From CATQGW01 sp965262235 (GTDB lineage Bacteria; Chloroflexota; Dehalococcoidia; Bin125): DNA of 64,000 nucleotides. Below, in pieces: positions 51,682 through 60,041 of the stretch; positions within the stretch are counted from its first letter, which is position 1, and every line of letters begins with the position of its first letter. The position numbers and the translations under genes are program-made. The stretch covers positions 2,356,001-2,420,000 of the forward strand of contig OZ253504.1 of assembly GCA_965262235.1 (NCBI GenBank), read 5' to 3'. The notes below the pieces were generated by a model. The model was given only the letters and a program-made list of their open reading frames with translations, searched no databases and was not told the DNA's origin.

Positions 51682-52776
51682 ATGGAGTACGGGATCTGCG
51701 TTCCGACGTACATCGACATGTGGCGCGAGGTGGTCGCGGCGGAGGAGGCGGGGTTCACCCACGCGTGGTTCCCCGATTCGCAGCTGATCTGGTCCGACAC
51801 GTACGCCGCGATGGCGCTCGCTGCGGAACGCACGTCGACGATCAAGCTGGGCACGGCGGTCTCGATTCCGAGCAATCGGATCGCCCCGGTTACCGCCTCG
51901 GCGGTTGCGACGATCAACAAGCTGGCCCCGGGCCGCGTGATCCTGGCGCTGGGCACGGGTTACACGGGCCGTAACACGATGGGGCTGCCGTCGTACCCGG
52001 TGGCGAAGTTCCGCGAGTATTCGCAGCAGGTCAGAGGATTGCTAGCGGGCGAGGATGTGCTCTTCACCGACGACGTGACCGGCGCCGACCGCTGGATCCG
52101 GCTGATTCATCCCAACCATGAGGACTTCATCAACATCGCCGATCCGATCCCGCTCTACCTCGCGGCTGTGGGGCCAAAGGCGCTCGGGGTCGTCGGGGAA
52201 CTCGGCGACGGCTGGATCACGACACGCAGCGGCAAGGGGGTGACCGACGGGTTCCCGCACATCGAACGGGGCGCAGCGAGCGTCGGCCGCGACTACGAGA
52301 AGCCCTACACGATCGAGCTCACACCCGCCTGCGTTCTGCACGAGGGTGAATCGCTGTCATCGGAGCGGGTGGTGCAGCGAGTCGGGCCGTGGGACGTGAT
52401 GACCGAGCACACGCTGTGGGAGGTCGCGCACGGCGAGTGGGGCGGCAACCTGCCGCTCGGAGACGCCGACCGCGCCGGGCAGTACCACCGCTACATCTCG
52501 GACTACGCCGAGGCGCGGGGCCGGCCCACCGACCGGCTCTACCTCGATGTGCACGAGGGGCACTTCTCGTACCTCAAGGAGGGCGAGGAGCAGTTCGTCG
52601 ATGTTGCGGCGATGCAGTCCGGGATGATCGGCACGCCGGCGCAGATCATCGAGAAGATCGAGGCCGCGGAGGCCACGGGCGTCGATCACCTCGCCCTCGC
52701 CGCGCACAGTCCGGCCGGGGCTCGTGAGCTGATCGCCGATTTCTCGCGCGAGGTGATTGCGAAGACGACGGCCTAA
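51682..52776 (+). CDS. LLM class flavin-dependent oxidoreductase, tandem paralogue 3
   Basis: 364 residues. Family segments as in paralogue 2; the variable middle reads ALGVVGELGDGWITTRSGKGVTDGF. The end region DVAAMQSGMIGTPAQIIEKIEAAEATGVDHLALAAHSPAGARELIADF closely matches paralogue 2. ATG 51682 with GAGGGGG upstream is preferred to GTG 51655. Recent duplication of paralogue 2 is the simplest origin. Confidence 0.94.
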   Translation: MEYGICVPTYIDMWREVVAAEEAGFTHAWFPDSQLIWSDTYAAMALAAERTSTIKLGTAVSIPSNRIAPVTASAVATINKLAPGRVILALGTGYTGRNTMGLPSYPVAKFREYSQQVRGLLAGEDVLFTDDVTGADRWIRLIHPNHEDFINIADPIPLYLAAVGPKALGVVGELGDGWITTRSGKGVTDGFPHIERGAASVGRDYEKPYTIELTPACVLHEGESLSSERVVQRVGPWDVMTEHTLWEVAHGEWGGNLPLGDADRAGQYHRYISDYAEARGRPTDRLYLDVHEGHFSYLKEGEEQFVDVAAMQSGMIGTPAQIIEKIEAAEATGVDHLALAAHSPAGARELIADFSREVIAKTTA

Positions 52777-52841
52777 CCCTCGCAGGGAAGGAACGTCTCC
52801 CACCAGACGACCAGCCATGCTGAGGGGCCGGAGGACGATTC

Positions 52842-53474
52842 ATGGAACCGCCGCTGACGTTCGACGGGCCGGAGTTCGGGGTGCGCGACCGGGTGCTCGT
52901 GCTGACGCACGGGGCAGGGTCCTCCTCCAGCCATCCGTCGTTGGCGGAACTGGCGCGGCTGATTGGCGAGCGGGAGATTGCGGTGGCGCGGTTCGACTTT
53001 CCCTACATGCGCCGGGCCGCGCAGGCGGGCCGCCGAGCCTGGCCGCCCGACGACGAGGACGTCCTGACGAGCACCTGGATCGGGGCGATTCGGCAACTGC
53101 TGCCGCCGAAGCGGTTGGTGATCGGTGGCCGATCGCTGGGCGGGCGGGTTGCTTCGATCGTGGCCGACGCCGCTGAGGTCTCGGGTCTGGTCTGCGTGAG
53201 CTATCCGTTTCACCCGCCTCACCGCGATGGGCCGGTGCGCACGGCGCACCTGCGCAACATCGAGACGCCGACGCTGATCGTGCAGGGCGAGCGGGACCAG
53301 TACGGCTCGCGCGAGGAGGTGTCGGGCTACAACCTCTCGCCTAACATTCAGGTGCATTGGATCCCGGACGGCGACCACGGGCTGACGCCGCGCAAGCGCA
53401 GCGGTCTCACCGAACAGCACAACCTTGAAGCCGCGGCTACCGCCATCGCGGACTTCATCGCGTCGCTGCGGTAG
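52842..53474 (+). CDS. alpha/beta hydrolase (KANL3/Tex30-like dienelactone hydrolase family)
   Basis: 210 residues. VLVLTHGAGSSSSHPSL forms the oxyanion loop; GGRSLGGRVAS is the nucleophile elbow with Ser98; LIVQGERDQYG carries the acid and DGDHGL the catalytic histidine. The short length and HGAG opening match the KANL3/Tex30-type group. Substrate unknown. GGAGGACG precedes the ATG. It follows the LLM trio by 65 bases and may belong to its transcript. Confidence 0.9.
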   Translation: MEPPLTFDGPEFGVRDRVLVLTHGAGSSSSHPSLAELARLIGEREIAVARFDFPYMRRAAQAGRRAWPPDDEDVLTSTWIGAIRQLLPPKRLVIGGRSLGGRVASIVADAAEVSGLVCVSYPFHPPHRDGPVRTAHLRNIETPTLIVQGERDQYGSREEVSGYNLSPNIQVHWIPDGDHGLTPRKRSGLTEQHNLEAAATAIADFIASLR

Positions 53475-53594
53475 GCCCGCTCGCGGGGCTCGGAGTGGTC
53501 GCCTTGACGACGTCTGAAGTTGCCGATACACGTTTCCCAGCTACCGTAGATACGGCCGTCGGCAGACCTTGGCTGTGTCGCGTCCGAACGCAGC

Positions 53595-54071
53595 ATGGAC
53601 GGTGGAGTCGCAACCCAGATGCCGTCAATGGCTCCGACGCAAGCCGAAGCGGATGCCCTGATCGCGGCGCGCAAGTGGGTCGTGAACGCCGCGCAGATCG
53701 TGCTTCCTGCCCGTGGTGGCCACATTGGCTTTGAGCTCGAATCTCCCGATGCGGACGAGACGTTCATGCTCGACATCCGGCGCGCGCGCGGGGCGGTCGA
53801 GAAGGGGACAATTCAGCTGCGCGTGAGAACGTCGGTCGTGCTCGTGAGACTGGACTACAATGGGCCCCGGCACAAGAATCCCGACTCGAATTGGGTTTCC
53901 GGGACTCATCTGCACGTTTACCGAGAGGGTTTCGCCGACAGATGGGCGGATCCCCCATTGCGCGAGCACTTCCGCGATACGAATAGCGTTGCGACGATGT
54001 TGACTGATTTCCTGACCTACTGCCGGATTCAGATCGCGCCGTCCACTGAGACGATGGGAGTGAGATGCTAG
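53595..54071 (+). CDS. DUF6978-like protein
   Basis: 158 residues. From MAPTQAEADALIAARKWVV on, the sequence matches the outline I know of DUF6978: FELESPDADETFMLDIRRARGAVEKGTIQLRVR, VRLDYNGPRHKNPDSN and GTHLHVYREGFADRWA, ending with DFLTYCRIQIAP. The family is small, soluble and without known function, and often adjoins DUF1828 genes. Homology suggests the real start may be one of the inner ATGs at 53619 or 53628. The stop overlaps the start of the next gene, so the pair is translated together. AT-richer than its neighbours, hinting at transfer. Confidence 0.75.
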   Translation: MDGGVATQMPSMAPTQAEADALIAARKWVVNAAQIVLPARGGHIGFELESPDADETFMLDIRRARGAVEKGTIQLRVRTSVVLVRLDYNGPRHKNPDSNWVSGTHLHVYREGFADRWADPPLREHFRDTNSVATMLTDFLTYCRIQIAPSTETMGVRC

Positions 54072-54457
54072 AGGACATCGCAACGTGCATCCATCGCTAC
54101 GGTGAGTGGTTCAATCGTGAAATGACCGTGCAAGACATCGGAGATGCGATTGAAATCACGGTGCCGCTGCTCGATCGGCACAACGATTGTCTTCAGGTCT
54201 ACGCGCGACAGGACGGTGACAGGTTGGTCCTGACGGATGATGGGCACACGATTGGCGACCTCGAAATGTCCGGGGTTGAGCTTCGTTCGGAGGGGAGAGC
54301 GCAGGCGTTGCAGCTGGCGCTGTCGGGGTTTGAGGTTGAGCGAAACGGCGAGACGCTCTCAGTCAAGGCTTGCGCGGAGGATGCGCCGATGCGGCTCAAC
54401 GATCTGCTGCAGGCGATGCTCGCCGTTGACGCCCTGCATGTGATGGCGACGAGCTAG
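54065..54457 (+). CDS. DUF1828 domain protein
   Basis: 130 residues. VQDIGDAIEITVPLLDRHNDCLQVYA, DRLVLTDDGHTIGDLEMSG and EAQALQL-like helix followed by SGFEVERNGETLSVKA are the DUF1828 pattern; the DUF1829 half found in longer relatives is absent. Starts inside the previous gene (7-base overlap). Pairs with a DUF6978-like protein, an arrangement that recalls toxin-antitoxin or phage-defence pairs, but no function is established. Confidence 0.8.
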   Translation: MLEDIATCIHRYGEWFNREMTVQDIGDAIEITVPLLDRHNDCLQVYARQDGDRLVLTDDGHTIGDLEMSGVELRSEGRAQALQLALSGFEVERNGETLSVKACAEDAPMRLNDLLQAMLAVDALHVMATS

Positions 54458-54529
54458 GGCCTGTTCACACTGAGCGGTGGGATGGCGTTGTGCTCAACGC
54501 CGAGCTCGTTACCTGCCTGTTCAAGTCAG

Positions 54530-54853
54530 GGGCAGGCGCTGCGCAGGCAGGAAGCCAGGCGAACGATGGGAGTGTTTGGCCTCGAATGTTCGACGGTGCG
54601 TGGGCGAATGCGTGCGAGGCCGTCGCGAGTCCTGTGCCGTGGCGAGGGTTGGGCGGTCGCCTGGATTCCTGCCTGCGCAGGAATGACGGGAGGGGCGCAG
54701 GAATCCCCTGAACAACTCGAATCCCCTCTCCCCCCGCTCGGCGGGGGGAGATGTCACGGAGTGACAGAGGGGGGCTTCCGCTATCTGGCGAGGGCGCGCC
54801 CGGAGCGCCCCTCTGCCTGCGGCATCTCCCCCCGCGGAGCGGGGGGAGAGGGG
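54530..54853. repeat. family C and family B repeat elements
   Basis: 54530-54693 is a paired family C element: TGCGCAGGCAGGAAGCC at the left, GGATTCCTGCCTGCGCAGG at the right, interior with TCGAATGTTCGACG. 54726-54853 is a full family B element whose interior CTTCCGCTATCTGGCGAGGG is nearly repeated at 57939-57960. No gene lies in 54458-54905. Confidence 0.85.
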
Positions 54854-54905
54854 AAATGGAGATTACGCGCAAGTCTCCCCAGGGGGCGACGTGTTCGGAG
54901 GAATC

Positions 54906-55451
54906 CTACGTCCGCCAGACGACGTGGTTGGGGGAGCGGTTGGCGGGGGGGATGCGGACGCCTTTGGGGGCGTAGCCGAGGTAGATGTAGCCAACGATCC
55001 GGTCCTGCTCGTGGATGCCGAACCAGCGCTTGGCGGCGCTTGAGAGCGCGAGGGCGCCGGTGCTCCACTTGGCGGCGAGGCCGCGGGCGTGGGCGGCGAG
55101 CAGCAGATTTTGGGTCGCGCAGCAGCAGGCGGCGTAGTCCTCGAGGTCGCGCACCGGGTCGTCGGGCGAGGCGGTCTGGGTGACGGCGACGAACAGCGGG
55201 GCGCGCTTCAGCTTGCTGCGCGGGTCCTTCGCGGGGCTCGCGCCGGCCGCCTCGAGCTCGGCCCAGACGGCGTCGGCGAGGGCGTCGCGGGCGTCGCCCT
55301 GCACGACGTGGAAGCGCCACGGCTCGGTGTGCTTGTGATTGGGCGCCCAGACGGCGCTGTCGATCAGCTCCTCGACCAGTCCGCGCGGGACCGGATCATC
55401 GCGAAACGCGCCGATCGTGCGACGTTCGCGGATCGCCTCGACGACATCCAT
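54906..55451 (-). CDS. nitroreductase family protein
   Basis: 181 residues, FMN-binding nitroreductase fold of the short BluB/YdjA-like type. MDVVEAIRERRTIGAFRDDPVPRGLVEELIDSAVWAPN carries the first FMN contacts (RRT) and HTEPWRFHVV the next; ACCCATQNLLLAAHARGLAAKWSTG closes the flavin site. Reduces nitro groups, enones or quinones with NAD(P)H. GGAGGTGTG precedes ATG 55451. Divergent from an MFS transporter, as is common for enzyme and exporter pairs. Confidence 0.92.
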   Translation of the reverse strand: MDVVEAIRERRTIGAFRDDPVPRGLVEELIDSAVWAPNHKHTEPWRFHVVQGDARDALADAVWAELEAAGASPAKDPRSKLKRAPLFVAVTQTASPDDPVRDLEDYAACCCATQNLLLAAHARGLAAKWSTGALALSSAAKRWFGIHEQDRIVGYIYLGYAPKGVRIPPANRSPNHVVWRT

Positions 55452-55495
55452 CACACACCTCCGGGCAGCAGAACGGGTCCGCAGGCAGCCACGCC

Positions 55496-55501
55496 ATAGG
55501 A
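55496..55501 (+). promoter_or_regulatory. possible -10 element TAGGAT, likely leaderless start
   Basis: TAGGAT ends 8 bases before the MFS gene's ATG, which has no ribosome site. This is consistent with a leaderless transcript, but no -35 box is clear. Confidence 0.35.
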
Positions 55502-55509
55502 TCACCGCA

Positions 55510-56799
55510 ATGCTACGCGCTGGCGCACGACAGACGTTTGCCGCTTTCGGCGTGCCGGCATTCCGGTTGCACTGGGCGTGCACGGTCGCGGCGTTCATCT
55601 CGTTCATGATGTCGTTCACGGTTCAGAGCGTGATCACGTATGACCTGACGGGTTCGAACGCGAGCGTGGCGTTCGTGGCGGCGGGCAGCGGCGTGGCCTG
55701 GTTCTTCGTGGGGCCGATCGCCGGGGCGCTGGCGGATCGGCTGCCGAAGCGGCGGCTGCTGGTGATCGCGCAGACGCTGATCGCGATCAACTTCGGCGTG
55801 CTCGCGTTCCTGGTGTTGAGTGATGACATCAGCGTGCTGTGGCTGACCGCGAGCAGTTTCCTGCTGGGCAGCTGCTTTGCGTTCACGGGGCCGACCCGGC
55901 GGGCCTACGTCGCCGACCTGGTGCCGAGGCACCTCGTCGGCAATGGGGTGGTGTTGCTGCAGTCGGCGCTGAACTTCCCACAGATCATTGGGCCGGCGAT
56001 CGCCGCCGGGCTGATCAGCATCGCCTTCGTCGGCTCGGGCGGCGCCTACGTCTTCATGTTCGCCGTGCTCGCGCTGACGATCCTCTCGCTCGGGCTGATG
56101 CCGCAGGGCCCGCCGCGGAACGTCGTGCGGCGCGGCGTTTACCGCGAGATCGTGCTCGGGCTGCGCTATGCGGCGTCGCATTCGCGGATTCGGCTGTTGC
56201 TGGGGTCGCTGTTGCTGATCTCGGTGGCAGGCGGGTCGTATCAGATTCTGCTGCCAGGGCTGCTGGAGAGCGCGCTGGGGGTGGAATCGGTGCAGCTTGG
56301 GCTGCTGCAGGCGTTCGCGGGAATTGGCTCGTTCACGGTTGGGGTGGCGGTTGCCGGGGTGGTGGGGACGCGCTGGTCGGGGCGGGTGATGTACATCATG
56401 GCGGTGGGGTTCGGGCTCGGGGTGCTGCTGTTGGGGATGACGCCGAGCGTCGTTGTCGCGTTTCCGATCATGTTTCTGCTCGGGGCGGGCTTCAGCGCGT
56501 TTCAGGCGGTCAATACGGCGGAGGTGCTGATTCAGGCGGATCCCGAGTACCACGGACGGCTGACGTCGCTCACGTTTGTGCCGTTCGGGGTGCAGAGCAT
56601 GGCGGGCCTGGCGTTCGGCAATTTGGCGGACGGGATCGGGGAGCGCTCGATGCTGATCATCATGGGCATCGCCACGATGGCCATCAGCGCGGTGGCGGGT
56701 GTGCTCTACCAGCGCATCCGCGCCCCCGCCCGCACGACCCTGGCGCTCGCTTCTGACGAGCCGGGGGTCGCCCCGCCGTCGTCGCCGCGCGCAGACTGA
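55510..56799 (+). CDS. MFS transporter (EntS/MFS_3 type)
   Basis: 429 residues with about twelve membrane segments. The cytoplasmic loop motif between helices 2 and 3 is GALADRLPKRRLLVI, the Major Facilitator hallmark; its counterpart in the second half is weaker (GVVGTRWSGRVMY). FTGPTRRAYVADLVPRHLVGNGVVLLQSALNFPQIIGPAIAAGL is typical of the MFS_3 exporters, including EntS. It probably exports a small organic molecule or siderophore. Divergent from a nitroreductase. Probably leaderless. Confidence 0.93.
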   Translation: MLRAGARQTFAAFGVPAFRLHWACTVAAFISFMMSFTVQSVITYDLTGSNASVAFVAAGSGVAWFFVGPIAGALADRLPKRRLLVIAQTLIAINFGVLAFLVLSDDISVLWLTASSFLLGSCFAFTGPTRRAYVADLVPRHLVGNGVVLLQSALNFPQIIGPAIAAGLISIAFVGSGGAYVFMFAVLALTILSLGLMPQGPPRNVVRRGVYREIVLGLRYAASHSRIRLLLGSLLLISVAGGSYQILLPGLLESALGVESVQLGLLQAFAGIGSFTVGVAVAGVVGTRWSGRVMYIMAVGFGLGVLLLGMTPSVVVAFPIMFLLGAGFSAFQAVNTAEVLIQADPEYHGRLTSLTFVPFGVQSMAGLAFGNLADGIGERSMLIIMGIATMAISAVAGVLYQRIRAPARTTLALASDEPGVAPPSSPRAD

Positions 56800-56982
56800 T
56801 GGGGGCGGGGCGGGGTCTGCGGTCCCGACTCAGCGGCGTGGCTGTATCTGGTCGGACAGGAGCCGGCCCCCCTGGTATGTTCGCGCTGGCTTGGGAGCCG
56901 TTGGTGGCTGAGTCGAACCGGGGTGCGGCAGACCGATCCCCCCCGTCATTCCTGCGCCGCCTCCGTCATTCCTGCGCCCTGT

Positions 56983-57158
56983 CCGTCATTCCTGCGCAGG
57001 CAGGAATCCATGCGGTCTGTGGGGGTCAAGGGCACTCCCAATGTTCGACGACGCCCGATCACGCGCGGCGCGCTGGGAGCTCTGGTGGTCCGTCGGGCGG
57101 ATTGAGGCTCGTCGCACGGTTGGACGGTCGCATGGATTCCTGCCTCCGCAGGAATGAC
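56983..57158. repeat. 176-bp paired family C element, copy 1
   Basis: Ends GTCATTCCTGCGCAGGCAGG and its inverse with CATGGATTCCTGCCTCCGC enclose a 115-base interior containing CAAGGGCACTCCCAATG and CGCGCGGCGCGCTGGG. By eye about 90 percent alike with 57363-57539. Behaves like a MITE with 26-base inverted ends. Confidence 0.85.
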
Positions 57159-57362
57159 GGAAGGGGCGGATGTGCCGGACAGCGGCGGATGTGACGGAAG
57201 GAGGCGAGTGTGAGGTACAGGGCGGGTGTGACGGAAGGAGGCGAGTGTGAGGTACAGGGCGAGTGTGAAGGAAGGAGCGGGTGTGAGGGAAGGAGCGGGT
57301 GTGAGGGAAGGAGCGAGTGCGGCAGACCGGTGGCCCCTCTCCGTCATTCCTGCGCTCCTCTC
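57159..57362. repeat. degenerate short-unit repeats GGAAGGAGCGGGTGTGA
   Basis: Imperfect tandem copies of GTGACGGAAGGAGGCGAGTGTGAGG-type units (38-base period between 57209 and 57247), and again at 57540-57680. They look like expanded and mutated copies of the GGAATGACGGAGGG edge of family C. There is no gene from 56800 to 58088. Confidence 0.7.
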
Positions 57363-57539
57363 CGTCATTCCTGCGCAGGCAGGAATCCATGCGGTCTGTG
57401 GGGGATCAAGGGCACTCCCAATGTTCGACGGCGCCCGATCACGCGCGGCGCGCTGGGGGCTGTGGTGGGCCGTCGGGCGGATCGAGGCTCGTCGCACGGT
57501 TGGGCGGTCGCATGGATTCCTGCCTGCGCAGGAATGACG
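57363..57539. repeat. 177-bp paired family C element, copy 2
   Basis: Same structure as 56983-57158, with perfect GTCATTCCTGCGCAGGCAGG ends and the same interior. The two copies point the same way and are 204 bases apart. Confidence 0.85.
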
Positions 57540-57680
57540 GAGGGGGCGGGCGTGACGGAAGGGGGCGGGTGTGACGGAAGGAGGCGAGTGTGACGGACAG
57601 GGGCGGGTGTGACGGAAGGAGGCGAGTGTGAGGTACAGGGCGGGTGTGAAGGAAGGGGCGGGCGTGACGGAAGGGGGCGG

Positions 57681-57845
57681 GCGTGATCAGCTGCTGCGCA
57701 GCGTGCCGGGCGTGGGCGAGCAGCTCTCACTCACGCTGCTGGCCGAGCTTCCGGAGCTGGGCCGGCTGACCCCCCGCGCGATCGCCGCCCTGGTTGGCGT
57801 TGCGCCCTTCAACCGCGACCACTGAGTTGATCCTCAACACAGTTG
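57681..57845 (+). pseudogene. IS110 transposase fragment, internally deleted
   Basis: Starts abruptly at CGTGATCAGCTGCTGCGCAG and reads RDQLLRSVPGVGEQLSLTLLAELPELGRL, then IAALVGVAPFNRD, followed directly by H and a stop, and the IS end TTGATCCTCAACACAGTTG. Compared with 9617-10378 the stretch between NRD and the last codon is deleted. A family B repeat follows the end after CTCTGTCAC, as in the other copy. Not functional. Confidence 0.85.
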
Positions 57846-58063
57846 CTCTGTCACTCATCTCCCCCCGGAGACCTGCGCGTAAGTCCCCCCGCTCCGACCT
57901 TCCCTGCCGGTGGCGGTGTCACGAAGTGACGGTGGGGAGCTTCGGCTATCTGGTGAGGCCGCGCCCGAAGCCCCCCTCTGCCTGCGGCATCTCCCCCCGC
58001 TCCGCGGGGGGAGAGGGGAAATGGGGATTACGCGCAAGTCTCCCCCGCGGAGTGGGGGGAGAG
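57846..58063. repeat. GC-rich palindromic repeat, family B (complex copy)
   Basis: Follows the IS110 terminus. Contains CTCTGTCAC, CCCCCCGG, a GTCACGAAGTGAC hairpin, the interior CTTCGGCTATCTGGTGAGG, CCCCCCTCTGCCTGCGGC, a CCCCCCGC-TCC-GCGGGGGG hairpin and GATTACGCGCAAGTC, the last also at 54860-54875. It separates the repeat tract from the peptidase gene. Confidence 0.8.
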
Positions 58064-58088
58064 CGGATCCGGGTTGGTGAGAGGATTC

Positions 58089-60041
58089 CTAGACGTAGCG
58101 GGTGAACCAGGTGGTGAGGCGGTCGTAGTACTCCTGGCGCAACTTGGGGTGGGCGACGCGGAGCATCAGGTGGGAACCGCCGGGGAAGCGGACGAACTCG
58201 GCGGGCTTGCCGCGGTCGCGGAGGGCGACGAAATACTCCTCGCTCTGGGTGATGGGGACGCGATGGTCGGCGTCGCCGTGCAGCAGCAGGACCCGGGCCG
58301 TGACGTTCGGCGCGTAGGTGATCGGCGAGCGTTCGCGATACCGCTCGCGGGCCTCGTCGGGGCGGCCGCTCCACTGATAGCGGCCCCACGAAGCCCCGAT
58401 GTCGGACGTGCCGTACATCGACTCCAGATTGATCACGGGCGCGCCCGCGACCGCGGCCTTGAAGCGGTCGGTGTGCCCGATCAGCCACGACGTCATGAAG
58501 CCGCCGTAGGAGTAGCCGTGTACGCCCAGGCGCTCGGCGTCGACGTAGGGGCGCGCGCAGACGTGGTCGAGCGCGGCGAGCAGGTCGAGCGAGTCCTCGC
58601 CGCCCCAATCGCCGATCACGGCGTGGGTGAAGTCGGAGCCGAACGTCGATGAGCCGCGGGGGTTGACGAAGAGCACGAGGAAGCCGGCGCCGGCGATGAT
58701 CTGGTGCAGCGCCGTGAAGCCTTCGCCGAACCAGCCGTGCGGGCCGCCGTGAATCTCGAGCACCAGCGGGTACTGCCGCGAGGCGTTGAAGCCGGGCGGG
58801 AACATCAGGCCGCAGGGAATCGGCACGCCCTCGCGCACGATCGTGAACCACTCGACCGCGCCGGGCTCGTGGCTTTCGAGGTACTCGGCGCTGACCGAAG
58901 TCAGGCATGTCGGCGCGGCGCCGGCGGTCTGCGTGACCAGCTCGCCGGGCTGGCCGGGGTCGGTCACGATCGCCGCGATGCGGGATCCGTCCGCTGAGAT
59001 ATCGACGCCGTTGAGCAGCTCAGCCTCCGCGCGAATGACCTCCGCCTCGCCGTCGCCGTCGGGTGAGATGCGCCAGACGCCGGAGCGCCCGCAGGCGTCG
59101 GCGGCGAAGGTGATGCCTAACTCGCTCCAGCTAATCGGCGGCGGCGAGGCGAGCGGGAAGAAGCCGCTCTGCGGGGTCAGGCCGCCGTCGGTGAGACGCG
59201 TGCGGCGTCCCGAGTAGCGGTGGATGCGGGTGAGATAGGCCTGCTGGGGCTCGGCGACCTCGGTGATCGCGACCGCAAGCTCACGTCCGTCGGGCGACCA
59301 CGCCGGCCGTCCGGCGGATTGGGCGCCGGGGGTGAGCCGCTCGATCACGCCGCCGCGGGCGGGCATCACGCAGAGTTCGCTGCCGAACGGGCGCCGACGG
59401 TTGCGCTCCACCGAGCGGTCGGTGGCGAACGCGATCCAGCGGCCGTCGGGCGAGATCACGGGGTGCGCGTTGTTGTAGGGACCGCTGGTGAGCTGAGTGG
59501 CGGCGCCGCTGCTCGCGTCGATGCTGAAGAGGTGATGCCAGGCGCCGACGCGATAGCCGAGCGTGTCGCCGCGGTAGTAGACCTCGTGCAGCACGGTGGT
59601 GCGCGGCGTGCTGTCGTCCTCGATGAGGCGCTCGGGGTCGACATCGACCACCGCGATCAGGCTGCGGCCGTCGGGCAGCCAGGCGCAGGATTCCACCTGA
59701 TATGGCAGGTCGGTCAGCCGCTGGGCCTCGCCGCCGGACATCGGCAGGAGCCAGAGCTGGCGCGGCGCCTTGGGGCCGGCCGCGCGCAGGAAGGCGAGCT
59801 GGGAGCCATCGGGCGACCAGGCCGGCGAGCCGTCGTGCGGGCCGGCGGTCAGACGGCGGTCGTCACCGCCGGCGAACCCGACGGCGCGGATGTGGGAGTC
59901 GCCGCTCATCGTCTCGCGCGAAACCTGCGCGCGGACGTAGGCGACCGTTTGGCCGTCGGGCGAGAGGGCGGGGCTGCTCACGGATGGCAGGTCGAAGACG
60001 ATCTCGGAGCCAATCGGCTCGCGCGCTGTCGGGCTGGTCAT
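58089..60041 (-). CDS. S9 family prolyl oligopeptidase-type peptidase
   Basis: 650 residues. The N-terminal part (about 20-400) is a seven-bladed WD/PD40-type propeller with repeated SPDG turns (ALSPDGQTVAYV, AWSPDGSQLAFL, VISPDGRWIAFA, AWSPDGRELAVA). The C-terminal alpha/beta hydrolase has EIHGGPHGWFG, GVHGYSYGGFM with nucleophile Ser511, LLHGDADHRVP with the acid and PGGSHLML with His. It cleaves short peptides or N-acylated amino acids from peptides, and is cytosolic (no signal peptide). ATG 60041 has GGAG upstream; the upstream frame extension to 60152 would overlap the next gene's promoter. Divergent from an alpha/beta hydrolase gene. Confidence 0.93.
   Translation of the reverse strand: MTSPTAREPIGSEIVFDLPSVSSPALSPDGQTVAYVRAQVSRETMSGDSHIRAVGFAGGDDRRLTAGPHDGSPAWSPDGSQLAFLRAAGPKAPRQLWLLPMSGGEAQRLTDLPYQVESCAWLPDGRSLIAVVDVDPERLIEDDSTPRTTVLHEVYYRGDTLGYRVGAWHHLFSIDASSGAATQLTSGPYNNAHPVISPDGRWIAFATDRSVERNRRRPFGSELCVMPARGGVIERLTPGAQSAGRPAWSPDGRELAVAITEVAEPQQAYLTRIHRYSGRRTRLTDGGLTPQSGFFPLASPPPISWSELGITFAADACGRSGVWRISPDGDGEAEVIRAEAELLNGVDISADGSRIAAIVTDPGQPGELVTQTAGAAPTCLTSVSAEYLESHEPGAVEWFTIVREGVPIPCGLMFPPGFNASRQYPLVLEIHGGPHGWFGEGFTALHQIIAGAGFLVLFVNPRGSSTFGSDFTHAVIGDWGGEDSLDLLAALDHVCARPYVDAERLGVHGYSYGGFMTSWLIGHTDRFKAAVAGAPVINLESMYGTSDIGASWGRYQWSGRPDEARERYRERSPITYAPNVTARVLLLHGDADHRVPITQSEEYFVALRDRGKPAEFVRFPGGSHLMLRVAHPKLRQEYYDRLTTWFTRYV

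Noticed and set aside
56983..57680. Possible CRISPR array or satellite
   Set aside because: The repeats are palindromic REP-type units with a shared interior, not short repeats with unique spacers.
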